Of a DNA stretch of 64,000 nucleotides, positions 50,401 to 63,002 are shown in pieces. The position numbers and the translations under genes were made by a program. The notes below the pieces were generated by a model, which had not been told where the DNA came from, made no database searches, and saw nothing but the letters and a program-made list of their open reading frames with translations. Where the stretch lies: NCBI GenBank assembly GCA_038025085.1, contig CM076154.1:38048501-38112500 (forward strand), written 5' to 3'. The stretch's first letter is position 1, and each line of letters opens with the position of its first letter. The stretch is from Tetragonia tetragonoides (taxonomy: Eukaryota; Streptophyta; Magnoliopsida; Caryophyllales; Aizoaceae).

Positions 50401-53400
50401 CTTAATTTTTGTCACCTGCCTCAGCCAGCAGAAAGATGAAGACATAAATAATGTGAAATGCCTCTCTAAATCATGGCAGACAATAAAAACAGCCATGGAA
50501 ACTTACACGAGACTCATGCTGGTAATCGATAAAGGCTTTGGCTTGAGAGTGCAGTGTACCCCGTATACTAAATCCCAACCTTCCACCAGTCTGTTTATGT
50601 TGGTAGTATTAGCATCATAATTAGAACGTGATGACATGTGTAACTTAAAAAACAGGCATGAAAACCATATGCACACATATATTCACCAACCTTTTCTGTA
50701 GCATTTATGAATTCTTGAGTGATGCCATATATGCTTAGAAACTCTTGTAACCGTAACTTGGGATGAAGAAGAGCACGAACACTAAGAAGCTTTGCCCACC
50801 TTCCATGGGCAGCATCACAAACTGCAAATACAGCTTCAGCATTTTCTCGTAACACATCAGCACTGACAAAAACCAGGTTTATTACTATAAGATTTTGAAA
50901 CAGAAACGTCCATCCTATGCAAGATCACATTATTAAATAAATAATTAAATTTAAAAACAACCAACTAAGCACAACAGGTTGCAACTAAAGATCACTTTAA
51001 AAACTACTCTAGCAAACAAATTAGGCAAACATATTTACCAAATAACACACTGTCTACATTTCATTTCTTAAACCATCGCAGAGCATTGTGGTCTTGATCA
51101 ACATAGTAATTACCATTGCCATTATCACCATAGACATGTGAGATTGGCCACTAAATGTGCATGAATATCTGAAGAAGAAGTATCTACCAGATAAAGTAAT
51201 ATTATGTATGTGTAGTTCAACATAAGAAACAATACCAAATTTTTTAAGAAAAGAGAAAATTTATTAATCAAATGATGAAAGAATACAATGGAGGATAAGG
51301 CATCCTCAAAGAGCAAAACACAAAATATTTACAAGTCACGCCAATGGCGTTGAATAACCGTATATGGCACACCCTTCAAAGCCCCAGCCGCCTTAGCCCA
51401 AAGGGAGACCAAATAAACAGTATTCCCAAACCAAATCAATATTCTTCCCCACATTGGAGAACAACCTCGAATTCCGCTCGGAGAACACTACCAATTTCAT
51501 CAGGTCTAAACATCACGACAAAAAGACATAAGCAAGGAACACCACATTAAAGAGGAAAAGTGAAATAACTAACCGGAAATTTTTGGACATATTTGATGGA
51601 CTTGTTGCTTCATTTGCCCTCCCTTGTAACAGTGGAACCTTGGTAGTGTTTCTTTGGGAAGAATCTGCAACCGCATAACTGAGTTGACTATCACTATCTT
51701 GAGCAGTTTCTGCAGTTGCAGCACCATGTGCAATAGCAGCAGCAACTGACTCAGCTGCATAGTGACCATCCAGATTAGACATGATCCACTCAATAGACCT
51801 TTTGACTTCAGCTGTCCGCACTAAATGTGCCTGTATTCACTAGAACAATTAAGTTAACTTGCATCATCCTTAACAGGAACAACGAAATAAAGTGACATAA
51901 TGTATGACATATAATAGTCTCAAGCATACATTACCAGGACAATCTTGAAAATAGCAGCTAATAACTGAACAAAGCTTTCAGATGACAAGCTCCTCAACCG
52001 GCTCGCAAGAGATGAGCCTCCTCCTAAATCACACAACAAGTGTCAAAACATTTCCTCTTTTCCCCTTCATTCAATTAGGGGGAGGGGCTTACGGGGGGAA
52101 GAGGGGGAGGACTATTCTCCAGCCATCTCCACAGTATTCTGATAAACCACAAAAACCAGAAAAGGGGATTGCTTGGAGGATGTCTCACCATCTGCATCGC
52201 TTGTCCTCTCTCCAGTTGAGAGATCTGACTCTAGAGGTCGAGCAACGAGAACCGGTAGTAGTTCCGCTACTGCGGTTTTGATAGCCGTTTTCATATCAGC
52301 AGTAAGAGTATCACGATATATCCTCAAGACTGATGGTAGTTTTGCCTGAAAAAAATACCACACACCCGGCATTTTAGCCAAATTCAGAAAGTTATGATTC
52401 AAAAAGAAAACATTAGACATCCTAGAGCCAAGCTACCCAACAGCTCTGCATAAATTCGTGTCTAGTTAAGATTCAAATCGTTAGATTTGAAGCAGTCCAT
52501 TATAGTGAAAGACATGAACAAAGTATTATGAATTTAGTGCCGATTTTGGTCCTTTCTCTATTGGACTTTGCAGGAAGGAGCAAGATAAAAGAAGATAACA
52601 TTCAAGAACAGTAGCGGTCCCCTCCAACATGTAGAAAAAAGATCATGAAATTACCAATGATTTTATTAGCGTGACTTTCAGCTAACTAAAAAAAAAAAGA
52701 GATGATTTTAATTTTTTTTAACTTTCAGCTAACTACATACAAGAAATCAGTATGATATAAAGCGATCTACTCACAAGTCACACTACAAAGAAACAAGAGA
52801 AAGCAAGCCTATCCTAAGTAAAACTCATCTTTTCCGGGAATAGTGATACTATGAATAGTCTAAACGGGAATAGTGATACTATGAATACTGCATAGAGCAA
52901 TAAGGATCGATATTACACCAGTCGCTCACTCGTAGAGCCATTCCTTATTAGTTGCTTTACTCTTTTGGTGTATAGAGAAGTTAAGAGAGAGATGTAGCTC
53001 ACCGTTCTAAGCAATCCGATTACTAATGGCAGAAGACGATCTCGGTAATTAGAGGATTCTTCTTCATCCAATTTAAACTGCAAAAAGAGATAGCTGGGGT
53101 TAGCATTCTAATTCTTTTCTGTCTTCCAAAAAACTAGAGGGGATAGCACTTTTTTTTTTGAGGGGATAACACTTAAAACAAAAGAAATGAAAGAAAAGAT
53201 AGATGCAAAAGAGAAGTGCTAAAATGATTAAAAACTTTCACATATTGATTAAAAAAGTAACAGTGAAGCTCTACTAATACCAACGCACAGCAAGGTAAAT
53301 TAGACACATTATAAGGATTTAGGCCTAAATCCCTAATAAAGGCAACATAACAAACTATTGATGTTTGAAATTGAAGAGATAAAAGAACAAGAACAAAATC

Positions 53401-56400
53401 ATACTTACATCATCAAGTCTTCCATTACTGGGTCCAGAAGCTCTTTCTTTTGCTCTTGAAACAACTACAGCATCCAAATCCCCAGCATCATGCATAGATG
53501 CATGCATAAATTCTGCTGAAAGAATGCTACAAGAATGAATTTTGATGAGTTAAAAGTAGACAGCTTAATTTACAGATGCAACTATCTGTTGGAAGAGATA
53601 TATTTAATCCCCATGCTTAAACGACCTAAAAGGTTGAAAGATTGGTACATAGAAAATAAGAAATATATCAACATGAGTCCTTCCCATAAACCGCCGCACA
53701 AAATCGCTGAGCTATCACATTATTCAAACATAACACAAGAATTATACTCTCATCCAAACAGAGTTTAACCCCTTCTCCCAAAAATGATTTTTATTAGCAA
53801 ACACAATTTGCAAAGGAAACCAGGAACCCCAAAATCATCTTACTTTCCAAAAAAGTGTTACCATATTGAGTACACCAACCTGTTTATAGAGTCCAGTGAT
53901 GCAGCAACATGGTCTCGAAGATGACGAAAGCAGTGCAGACCTGTCAGCTCATCACCGTCCTAGCCACACACAGGATATCGAAAAAGAATGAGAACATGAA
54001 AAACTATAAAATTGGAGAGCCTTGTGCTCCCAATGGTTTTCTTTTCTTAGCAAGTGATATGTGAAACGGTGGGAGTGGACCCTGCTAAAGGTAAGATGCG
54101 AGAAAAAATGCTTAATAGTACAGGCATGTCAAATGAGGCAGATGCACCATGCACCACGAGAAGGTCTTTAAGGATCTCGTTTATAGATTAGTAGAATGCA
54201 AGAGAAGGTCTTTAAGGATCTCGTTTATGATTTTAGATATCAACAGAAGAACATCAGGACCCAGAACAGCTAAGAGAGATCTTGTTTGACATATTCACTC
54301 TAATATACACAAGAGAATTCTGACCAAAATATAATCAGTAATTGATGCTTACAGAATATGGAGGCGCAGATAATGATGACAAGATAGCAAATCACAAAGT
54401 ATTAAAACAAAGCAGGCAGAACGACAGAGATATGATAGTTAGAGAATTTTTGCATACCAGTAAACTCTGCAAATCATCAACAACATCCAATGCTCCTGCA
54501 CAATCAGCGGAAGTAACAAGCTGGACACATGAACAAAAGAGATAATTAAGTAGTAGTCCTGGTCATCAATAGCAACAAAAGAACACCTGTTACTAGTCCC
54601 ACCAGTGCATACAAAGTAAGCACGAGACTTGATCTAGGGGTCCACCATCCATGTATCTTTTCGTTCTCAGAAAAAGATACTGAAGTTCAAGTTCAAACAC
54701 TTTTTTATGATTCTCTTAAATCACTTGAAACAAAGCATATTATTAACATTGCTACTAGCTCAGAAAAGAGGTTGTAGATCACTATGACGGACAAAGAAAA
54801 TGAAATTCAACCAGACCTTCTAGTGTACAAATTCTTCAGAACACAGTTCCTTCTTGTGATTCCTCCTATCAGCACGCTCAAAAATTCTTCCATCCACAAA
54901 ATCTCTTCTTACATCCTTTCCGGAATTCCATATAGAAATCTTCCTATTAGATCATACTGTTTCTTTATATGATGCAAACAAAATGCGAAAAAATCCTTTC
55001 AGCCCACGAGAATCTAAATGAGTTCAGGAGTTTCAATACTGTATATGTGGGCCGCAGATATCGAGGTCTCAAAATTTGAAGACCTTTATCCATGAGCCAC
55101 AAACAAAGGGCTAACACAAAGTACATTGTCGAACACAAAGTACATTGTCGACCCATGTTCTAAATTCTAAAGCCTTCATTCTCCATCATATCTACTTTAG
55201 ATAAGAAGAAACATATTGCTCCCTCCATTTTGGAAAAACCTTAATATTCACATTTTCATGGTCTCCAATGCACTACTTTGACCATAAATATTTGTATGTA
55301 TATAAATATAAAAATTATAAAAAATATGATTTTCCAAAAGTACTATTTAAAATGATACTAACTATTAATATTTTTACATTGTAAATCCTTCTATTTTTTT
55401 CTTGAATCGATGGTTAAAGTTCGTAAACTTTGACCATCAAAAACTAAATATTAAGGTTCTTCCGAAACGGAGGGAGTATAATGCAAAAAATAAATTACAT
55501 CCTAAGATGACAAGAAGTCTCTCAGAAAATATCTAATTACAAAGAGCCCTAACATTGCTCGATGACAGCAAGTGAGACACTTTTGAAGGTGTCCGTTGCC
55601 TTGGCCCATAGTGAACCCAAATGCAGCCCCGGATTCCAAACTAGTTCCCCCGAATAGGACACTCCAGTAAAAACTTGAGGCGCAAACAACAAAAGATAGC
55701 CATGACAGCACAATGCCAAAGTAACTTAATTTCCTTCCCCCTAACTTAATTTCCTTTCCCCTACCCAGACCATCATGCCTTGTTTGCAACTGCAAGTGTT
55801 AGAACATTAGTAGCAGGGCAAACCCAGTCCCTCCCCCCCTAACAGCAAAAAGTCCCCGACACAACAACTGAACCAAATTGCAATGCAATAACAGATACAA
55901 ATAAGGTATTGGGACCATATACAAATTGCTGGATGGCATCCCTTCATCAAGTGAATTTGAAACGTGTGCATTTCAAACTAGGTACAAATTAGAGTTTACA
56001 GACAAATTTTGCCAAAAGCACGCACATAACAATTCAAAGGTAAAAACTAAATTTCAAATAGATCTGAACCTACAGGTCAAACCGTCAAAGATAAGAGTCT
56101 AGATTATAGCCTCACAGCAAGCAGAGTCCATTCTTTCTCTATGTGTATCTTCCATTGTGATAAAAGATAAACATTTGACGTCTGCGGAATGTGGTTATGC
56201 AAAAAAAACAGTATACGAGCAGACTAAGGTTTAATCACAGAATCAAGCTGGATCAAGTCACAATGTACTATACCATTTAAGAGATAAACCTATTTAAAAA
56301 TATGGAGTTAAGTGCTATGTGCTTCTCACTATGTCTGGAGACCTAGTAAAGAAAATTGCTATCTGCAAGGACTCATAAGAAAACAATCACCTCTCAGAAG

Positions 56401-57865
56401 TACATGTTTCCTTGGCCCCTTGTCTCCCAATGAGGGCATTGGGAAATTCAGTAATCTACATGGACATAGGAATTTCAAGCTGTTGTCCAAACTCTAAAGG
56501 CTCATCCTCGATAACAACTGTTTCACCTTGTCTAAGAAGTTATATACATTGCATAAACTGCTACTTACATTCCTACCAGCATTTTGATCAGTGTGATCAC
56601 AAGATGCTGACTTTTGATTATGGTTTCCACTAATATATCAAGTAGCCTTTCAACCATTCCACAGTGGAAAACCACCCAATCTTACAATACAAAGGTATAT
56701 CCGTATATGTTCTGGTTATTCGCACCAAAGGTTCTCAAGATAACTTAATTTTACCCCTCAAAACTTCCAGCCTACATTCAAGTTTCTTCGCAACAACTAG
56801 CACCATGGTATAACATTAGTTCTAGCAAAATAATTTCCTTCCTATTTTCAGTAGGTTTCACTCCCCATACAACATGTCGTATACACAGCAATTCAGCAAC
56901 CATGAGTTATATATTTAACTCATCAAATTGAACAGCATTGGCCCTTCTCATGCAATACCAATCAAGTAACAAAATCAAACACAGCTAAACAGTACCCTAT
57001 GACACTAAAGATTAGCCAAAGAAATTACCAGTTTAAGAGCAGAAAGGGCTTGATTGACATATAATATAAGACTCAACTTCTGCTGAAGTGCCAACAAGTT
57101 CCCCCTCATTGAACTAAACTCCTGAATTTGCCTAGCAGACCCAACAATATCACCATCCAAGAGCCTAATAGTCTCCTTTAATTCCCTAATCCTCTTACAC
57201 CCATCAACAATCTTCACATTCAAATCCCCCAACTGTTGCTGAGCCTCGAAAAACGAATTCGACCTCAACGAAATCTCCTTCACCAAATGCATCTCCACCA
57301 CATCTAAATACTGCGATAACTGCTCTTGGAGCAACAAATTCTCGCTCATGGTCGAAAACGGACAAGCTGCTTTAAACGTCGCCCCTTCTTCTAAATGAAA
57401 ATCCTCTTTAAAATACAATGCAGGCACTTCTCTTAGACAAGCAACTAACGCCTCGCCTTGTCCACCTATATTTTCAACATTGTCGACATCAACATTTTCT
57501 CCTTCTTTACTCGAATGATTCCTGATATCCTCAAATCGACTATAATGATCCAAAATTGAACCTAAGTAAGGCTGAAAGTCGGATTTATTAACATCTAATT
57601 CAGGTTTCGAAGTGTTGATCGGTGCGAATTCAGGTAGGGGTACAGAAGTTGAAGATGACCACCAGCCAAGCCATGAAGCATCAGCAGATCGAGATGAGTG
57701 AGGGTTATTGAGAATCGAAGAAAGATTGTGTTCGAAGAGATTTTTACTTGAATGCGAAGATGAATTTGTTCTTGCTAAACTTGTTTCTCTTGATAATGGC
57801 GATGATGAAGTTGTTGCTGTTTCGACATTACTGAACCTTCCCGATAGGGAAGGTCGAGCGTCCAT
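44443..57865 (-). CDS. VPS54: VPS54, GARP complex subunit
   Basis: VPS54 is a subunit of the GARP tethering complex (VPS51-VPS52-VPS53-VPS54), which captures endosome-derived vesicles at the trans-Golgi network. Eighteen minus-strand exons join without a break: 57865-57029, 54520-54458, 53959-53880, 53526-53409, 53077-53003, 52345-52189, 52023-51935, 51830-51574, 50862-50691, 50590-50507, 50415-50012, 49724-49571, 49254-49173, 47267-47188, 46360-46199, 45097-45030, 44766-44686 and 44596-44443. They total 3117 bp, 1038 residues, matching plant VPS54 length. The start MDARPSLSGRF leads a Ser-rich head; residues ~150-310 form the coiled N-terminal VPS54 region (REVPALYF, SQYLDVVEMHLVKEI). Further on are SADCAGALDV and LTGLHCFRHLRDHV; exon 11 has a Ser/Asn-rich variable linker; the conserved C-terminal domain contains YIDMNDSLPALSSEVVHRVVEILKFF (positions ~830-860), KSITSKHLALASQ and DIRRILFLKVPETR. 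Intron 1 is 2.5 kb and carries a Stowaway MITE. Confidence 0.95.
46710..46963. repeat. Intronic ~129-bp tandem duplication
   Basis: Within a VPS54 intron the block CCTTTGTTCTGGTAATACAT to TATTGATAC appears twice in tandem (46709-46837 and 46838-46963), with about a dozen differences. Confidence 0.9.
52837..52889. repeat. Short intronic tandem duplication (28 bp)
   Basis: GGGAATAGTGATACTATGAAT occurs at 52838 and 52866 within a VPS54 intron. Confidence 0.8.
54155..54228. repeat. Short intronic direct repeat
   Basis: GAGAAGGTCTTTAAGGATCTCGTTTAT is present at about 54159 and 54202, separated by 16 bases, in a VPS54 intron. Confidence 0.8.
55219..55476. mobile_element. Stowaway-like MITE in VPS54 intron 1, 258 bp
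   Basis: The termini are CTCCCTCCATTTTGGAA and the reverse complement CTCCCTCCGTTTCGGAA. CTCCCTCYGT ends and a TA target are the signature of Tc1/Mariner-derived Stowaway MITEs. TA follows on the right (55477-55478); on the left it is TG, a likely later change. Related to the decayed copy at 37745. Confidence 0.85.
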
Positions 57866-58257
57866 GGCCGATCGATCTTTCTCTCTCCTCTTTCTCTCTC
57901 TAGAAAGTCAGTGTCAAAAGAAAATTGATAAGTCGAAAATCGTAACCTCGAAACCCTAGAAATTTTCCGTCATCAAATTCAATATCGGAGTTAAACGAAT
58001 CTGTGGTTTCTTGATGAATGGTGATTTGGAGAAGTTTAATAAGACGGTTATATTGAACGAGTGAAGATAATTGAAGGGAGGATGTGTGAGTGTGAGGTTT
58101 GGTTTTCTCTCTCCTCTCGAGTTTTTCAATACATGCTGCAATGGCGATTGGATCTGAGAGGAGAGGTGAAGAAGATTACTGGAATTTTAGTTAGGGGTTT
58201 CTCTCTCTGTCCAAAATTTACGATGATTATGCAAGCAATTCTCTTTTGGAGCTAAAA
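57866..58257 (-). promoter_or_regulatory. VPS54 promoter and 5' leader region
   Basis: About 390 bp between the VPS54 start codon and the foldback element. It holds CT-rich leader-like sequence next to the ATG (57875-57900) and no obvious TATA box, as is common for constitutive plant genes. Confidence 0.45.
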
Positions 58258-58888
58258 CATAGCCATGCCACTCACTTTTACCTTTTTTCCTAAAAATGCC
58301 ACTCAACTTCTTTTTTTCTCATATGTGCCATTGTGGTTTATAAAAAATCCTAAAGTTACCACTTTGTGCATATGATTACCAGCTACAGCAGGTCAATCTT
58401 TGCCATTCAACAAAAAAAGAAGAAGTAATTTTTCAATAATCTTTTATTTTATTTTTCACCACCTTAATATTGCTACTATTAAACCAAAACCTAAATCATT
58501 GATGAACCGTAAACGTACCCAAGTTGTGTATTTCATGAATTTTACTAATATCCTGAAGAAAGGAACCCAAAGGTTGCGGTTCAAGCTCAGATACCTCTAT
58601 CCGTATGCGTTTTATGCAACTAGGCATCTTTCGATTCTCGAATATGGATTAAAAGATCCATTTGATGAGCTGCACAACATTATGACTGGAAATTTGGTAG
58701 CAATATTAGGAGGTGAAAAATAAAATAAAAGATTATTGAGCAATTACTTGCTGTAGCCGGTAATCAAATGCACTAAGTGGTAGCTTTAAGATTTTTTATA
58801 AATCACAATGGCACATTTGAGAAAAAAAGAAGTTGAATGGCATTTTTAGGAAAAAAGGCAAAAGTGAGTGGCATTACTATGTTTTAGA
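58258..58888. mobile_element. Foldback element upstream of VPS54, ~630 bp, with internal ORF
   Basis: Arms of about 135 bp (CTAAAACATAGCCATGCCAC to GATTACCAGCTACAG) are repeated in reverse complement at 58748-58888. No clean target duplication could be read. The unique centre holds an open frame (58400-58723, 107 codons on the plus strand) with no recognised domain, spanning essentially the whole centre. Confidence 0.8.
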
Positions 58889-59144
58889 GTTCCTTTTTCT
58901 TTTTTTGTTTTATCCAATTAGAAGTCATTCTAGGCTAATTAGTTCAAATATTTTCTTTTACAAACTTTTATAATTTATTTAAGAAAACATTATAAAGTTT
59001 TAAAAAGAATAAATATTATTACATAAGATTTATTTTAATTAAATTCTCAAAATACCACGTTTTATATGATCAAAGACTCAAAGTGTCATTTTAGAGATTA
59101 TGAAAAAGGATTATCAATTTACCACTTTTTTTTTACCTTTTTAC
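58889..59144. other. AT-rich spacer
   Basis: AT-rich sequence between the foldback and hAT elements. No feature recognised. Confidence 0.4.
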
Positions 59145-59785
59145 TAGAGGTGTCAAACAGGTCGGTCAGGTCGGGTTTGGGTTCGGTCACTTTTGGTTGG
59201 GTCATTTAATAGGTCGGGTCGTTTTATTTTCAGGTTAAGAAAAGCTTGTTCATGACTCAATGTGTTCGGGTTCGGGTAGACCCAACGGGTTGAACACTTA
59301 ATTTTTTAATTTGGTTATAATTGCATAATTAATTTTATTTTCAATTTTAAAATAAAAAATTACCACACTATACTGATATTAGACATAAAAGATATGGTTC
59401 TAATCTATCTGAAAAATATTTCGTAAAATTTCACTCGTTATTGAGTTTTTACTAAGCAAAAAAGTATAAAAATTCTCGTAAGTAATAAAAATACTCTTAT
59501 TTAAGAGAATATATGAAATTACAAATGTTAAAGTTAGTTGATATGTTAGAAATTTTGATATGATAAAGTTAATTGTCATCCACTTTTCTCAAGTTGAGGT
59601 GTTTTATTTTGAACGTCTCAACCCAACGGGTCGATCCAGAGCCGATTCGGGTTTCATCCAATAAATGTCAGTTTTTTGGGTTCGGCATGCATCGGGTTTT
59701 GAGTTAAAATTCTTTGTTCATAACCCAGACTTTTTGGGTCGATATGGGTCAAGTTTTCGGGTCGGATTAAACTTTGACAGCTCTA
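59145..59785. mobile_element. Non-autonomous hAT element, 641 bp
   Basis: The ends are TAGAGGTGTCAAA and the reverse complement TAGAGCTGTCAAA, flanked by CTTTTTAC (59137-59144) and GTTTTTAC (59786-59793), a 7/8 match to an 8-bp duplication. Subterminal GGTCGGGT motifs cluster at both ends. Same terminal type as the elements at 5291 and 32032. Confidence 0.85.
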
Positions 59786-60834
59786 GTTTTTACCATATTT
59801 ACAACTTTGACTATTAGCAAATAGTCATTATTTATAAGGGGTAAGTTGTGATAAAAATCCATCTTACACATATTTTGACATTAAAATTATATTTACTTTT
59901 CTTTTTTTTATTGAATTATATTTACTTTTGAATCTATATATACATTATTACAAAAGCTTTTACATTATACATGTAAAAGCATTTGTAATTCATCGATAAT
60001 TTGAACAATAGTCAAAAATTTACAAAAACTCGCAGCAATCAAGAGACTTTTGTCAGGTGGGTAACAATCATGTGGATCGCGAAGTAGGTGAAGGTGTCGC
60101 ATAAGAAATTAAAATAGTGAAAATATGTGACTTTATTATTAAGTTTTTCTTAGGGTACGATTATTATTAATTTTATAAGAATGTAAGATGTTCCTAGGGT
60201 ACGATTATTATTAATTTTTTCTCTTTGTGGAGTCATATTATATATATAAGTTTCCTCTCAATAGTAGATGCTAACATATCAGTTATCAGGATGTCGTCGA
60301 TTCCTCTAAATTAGAGCGATCTCATTCAATATCTTTTTTAGCACGGAAAAAAAAATGAATATCAATTTTGACATTGTGTCCTATGTTATCAAACCAATTA
60401 GATTACAATTACCTTCTTTGTACATATAGTTGACAATGACCAGCTCGCATGTTGCTAGTCGGGCGCCGATTATTGTACTACATATACTCCATCGAATGAA
60501 ATTTCTCCTCCTAGCATGGATAAAGATCTGGTGAATCCTTGGATGTAGTTGAAACATATATCTTTGTGATGTGGGAGACACGAGACACCAATGCCATCGG
60601 GGTGACTTTTCGTTTTAAAGTTTCAAAATTTGAAAAGTGAAATCCAATTTTCGGAAACTCAGTTTTTCATTTGAGTCTTATAGGTAGACCACAGAGGGAA
60701 AAAAATACCTAATTCCTATAAAGAGTTGTTTAAGAAAATTTGAAACCAAAAACTTCGTTACTTGTAAGCGAGCCAGCCTGGCAGCCTTTAGTTTACATTG
60801 AGAGGACAAACCTTTCAAAAAGAAAAAAACAAAT
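59786..60834. other. Intergenic AT-rich sequence
   Basis: Contains a short direct repeat, CTTAGGGTACGATTATTATT at about 60150 and CCTAGGGTACGATTATTATT at about 60193. No gene recognised. Confidence 0.45.
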
Positions 60835-61625
60835 TTGATGGGGGGTAAAACAAAAGGTAAGGAGGATAAAACCATGCTGAAGGATTCCAACCTTCACTTA
60901 TTTGAATGGTGGGATCACCTGAAAAATCTCAATATGACTGAAGAAGTTCAAAAGAGTATATACTTAATATGGTATATTTGGAAGACTAGGAATGAACTTG
61001 TATTCCAAAACATAACACCTAATGTCCATCTCACGATCCTTAAAGCACAAAGAGCCTACCAAGAGTGGATAATACTAGAGATAATTGAGACTCAACATAT
61101 AGCACATACCACGAAACAATCAATGATCATATGCATGTTTCCCAATACTCTTTGCCAAGTTTAGTAGTTTGGAAACCACCCCACCAACCTTTGTAAAACT
61201 CAACTTTGATGGTGCCAAAAACGCTTCTGGATCAGGAGCAGGCTTTATAACGTGGTCAAACTGGCAAAATGTTCAGAGCAGGTAGTTACTTTTTAGGCAA
61301 TGCCTCTGTACTAGTTGCTGAAGCCATGATACTTAGAAATGGATTACAACAAGCCATATCACTAGGATATTCAAATATAGTTATAGTGGGAGATAATAAA
61401 GTCGTTATTCAGGTTATGCAAGGGAAATGTCAAATCCCTTGGAGTATTTTTAGCCTAATAATGGATATTATCGTTTGCTTATTCAACAGACATCACAATA
61501 CCGTATCCAACACCACTATTGTGAGGCGAATAGAGCAGCAGACTGGAGACAGTTCTAATAATGACAATTTCACGTGGTATAATTACCCGACTATCGAATT
61601 TAAAAAATATCCTCTTTTTTGATAC
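60835..61625 (+). pseudogene. Decayed RNase H domain of a LINE-type non-LTR retrotransposon
   Basis: The conceptual protein shows IWKTRNELVF, a typical linker before the RNase H domain of plant L1-type elements. KLNFDGA (first catalytic Asp) follows in another frame near 61200, then LVAEAMILRNGL (Glu) and IVIVGDNKVVIQVM (second Asp; usually ESDS). Finally a YCEANRAADW-like block appears near 61510-61545 in a further frame. At least two frameshifts separate the parts, and there is a stop after about 61160. RNase H normally removes RNA from the RNA:DNA hybrid during reverse transcription. No reverse transcriptase is visible upstream. Confidence 0.75.
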
Positions 61626-62187
61626 GATGGGAGTAACCCTTGAAAGGAGGACCTTCTAATTGCCTATCTCCTTACCTTAAAAAAAAGAAGTAAGGGTGAT
61701 AAAACAAAAAAAAATTGAATTGAAAATGTTTTTTTTTTTTTTTTAAATATTTTTTATCATCTAGATTGGAACTAATATGTTGACGAGTCAAAAAATAAGA
61801 GAATTGCTAAACGTAAATCGTAAATTACTAAACGTAAATAAGTTTTTCCACAATTATCCCTAACACGTTTCACCCACGTTTCTCTCTCTTCCCCCTTTCC
61901 TTATCCCCTTCCTCTCTTCTGTGAACCAGGCATACAACTAGTTTTTGTGATCTAAAACCTCCATAGTTTAGAGTACGGGTGCCGCTCGCCGGCAGGGTGG
62001 GTAGGCTTCGGGTTTGGTTGGGGAAACTCGGCCAACGGGAGGAGAGAGGTATGAAGGGGTGGGGGACGTGGGATTCCAGCGAGAACGTGACTGCGACTGG
62101 GGGAAGCGGGCTGACTGCGTCGATGGGGGGAGGGCGAGATAGCGCAAGGGTGGGGTTTAGATTCTGTCGTAAACGTGGCCTCCAACG

Positions 62188-62218
<31 letters not shown>

Positions 62219-62840
62219 CACCACTATCTCGTCATCCAGCCACAACCATCCATGACCACCAAACAGTCCAGTGAGTCCACTACTCATCCAACCACTTGCA
62301 ACCACACCCCACTCAGCCACAACCACCAAACCACCGAATAATCCACCATTCCGCCGCCACTCTCATCTCCTGTAAACCCAAGACTGAATAATTAAAAATA
62401 GTTTCAATTCTAATACCAATGGAAGTTGGAATACAATCATTCATCATGATCTGATTGAATTATTCATCAAAATTATTACTCATGGTGATTTAATTTTAGT
62501 CCTTAGTAATGAATAGAATGAAAGAGAGAGATTTGAGAGAAAAACAATGAGAATGAGGAATTTGCATTTCAAAGTAAAAACGGTATTTTGGGAGTTATAT
62601 GTCTAAAATATTTGCGTTTAGTAAATTTAAAATTTACGTTAAACAGTTTCGAAAAATAAAATTGTCTATAAATAGGAATATTGGATCGCCAACCTATTGG
62701 CCCAATACGGAGAAATTGGTCTGGCTAATGAAACGCGTCAAAAATGGTCAACACCACAGTCAAAAATTTAAGTCGGTTAAGCAGCCCGGCCCAACTTAAT
62801 TTATTACCGCGTCTTACTTCAAAGAAACAGGCTGTCACAA
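61626..62840. other. Intergenic region with CT microsatellite
   Basis: A (CT)n/(TC)n run lies at 62190-62217 in a GC-richer stretch (61960-62370) whose overlapping open frames on both strands look like low-complexity artefacts. A T15 run is at 61730-61744. No gene is supported. Confidence 0.45.
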
Positions 62841-62855
62841 AACGCGCAAATTTCC

Positions 62856-63002
62856 CTATAAATTAGACCCACCTGCGGACCTGCCCATTTCCCCTCCCAT
62901 TTCAAAATGTCCCGCCTCTCTCTCTCCTCCCCCAACAGCCAGAAGTCAGAAGTATCGACGATCATTTTTTTTTTTTGGTGAGAAGTATCGACGATCATTT
63001 CA
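62856..63002 (+). promoter_or_regulatory. Putative promoter and leader exon of an unidentified gene
   Basis: A TATA-like CCCTATAAATTAG at 62854-62866 is followed by a CT-rich leader (62890-62935). The leader holds a direct repeat AGAAGTATCGACGATCATTT (62949 and 62981) and ends at a good splice donor, TTTCAG/GTAACA, at about 63002. Confidence 0.4.

Noticed and set aside
61952..62341. Overlapping ~120-codon frames on both strands around the CT microsatellite
   Set aside because: Low-complexity, GC-rich sequence with a (CT)n run. No domain, and both strands are equally open.
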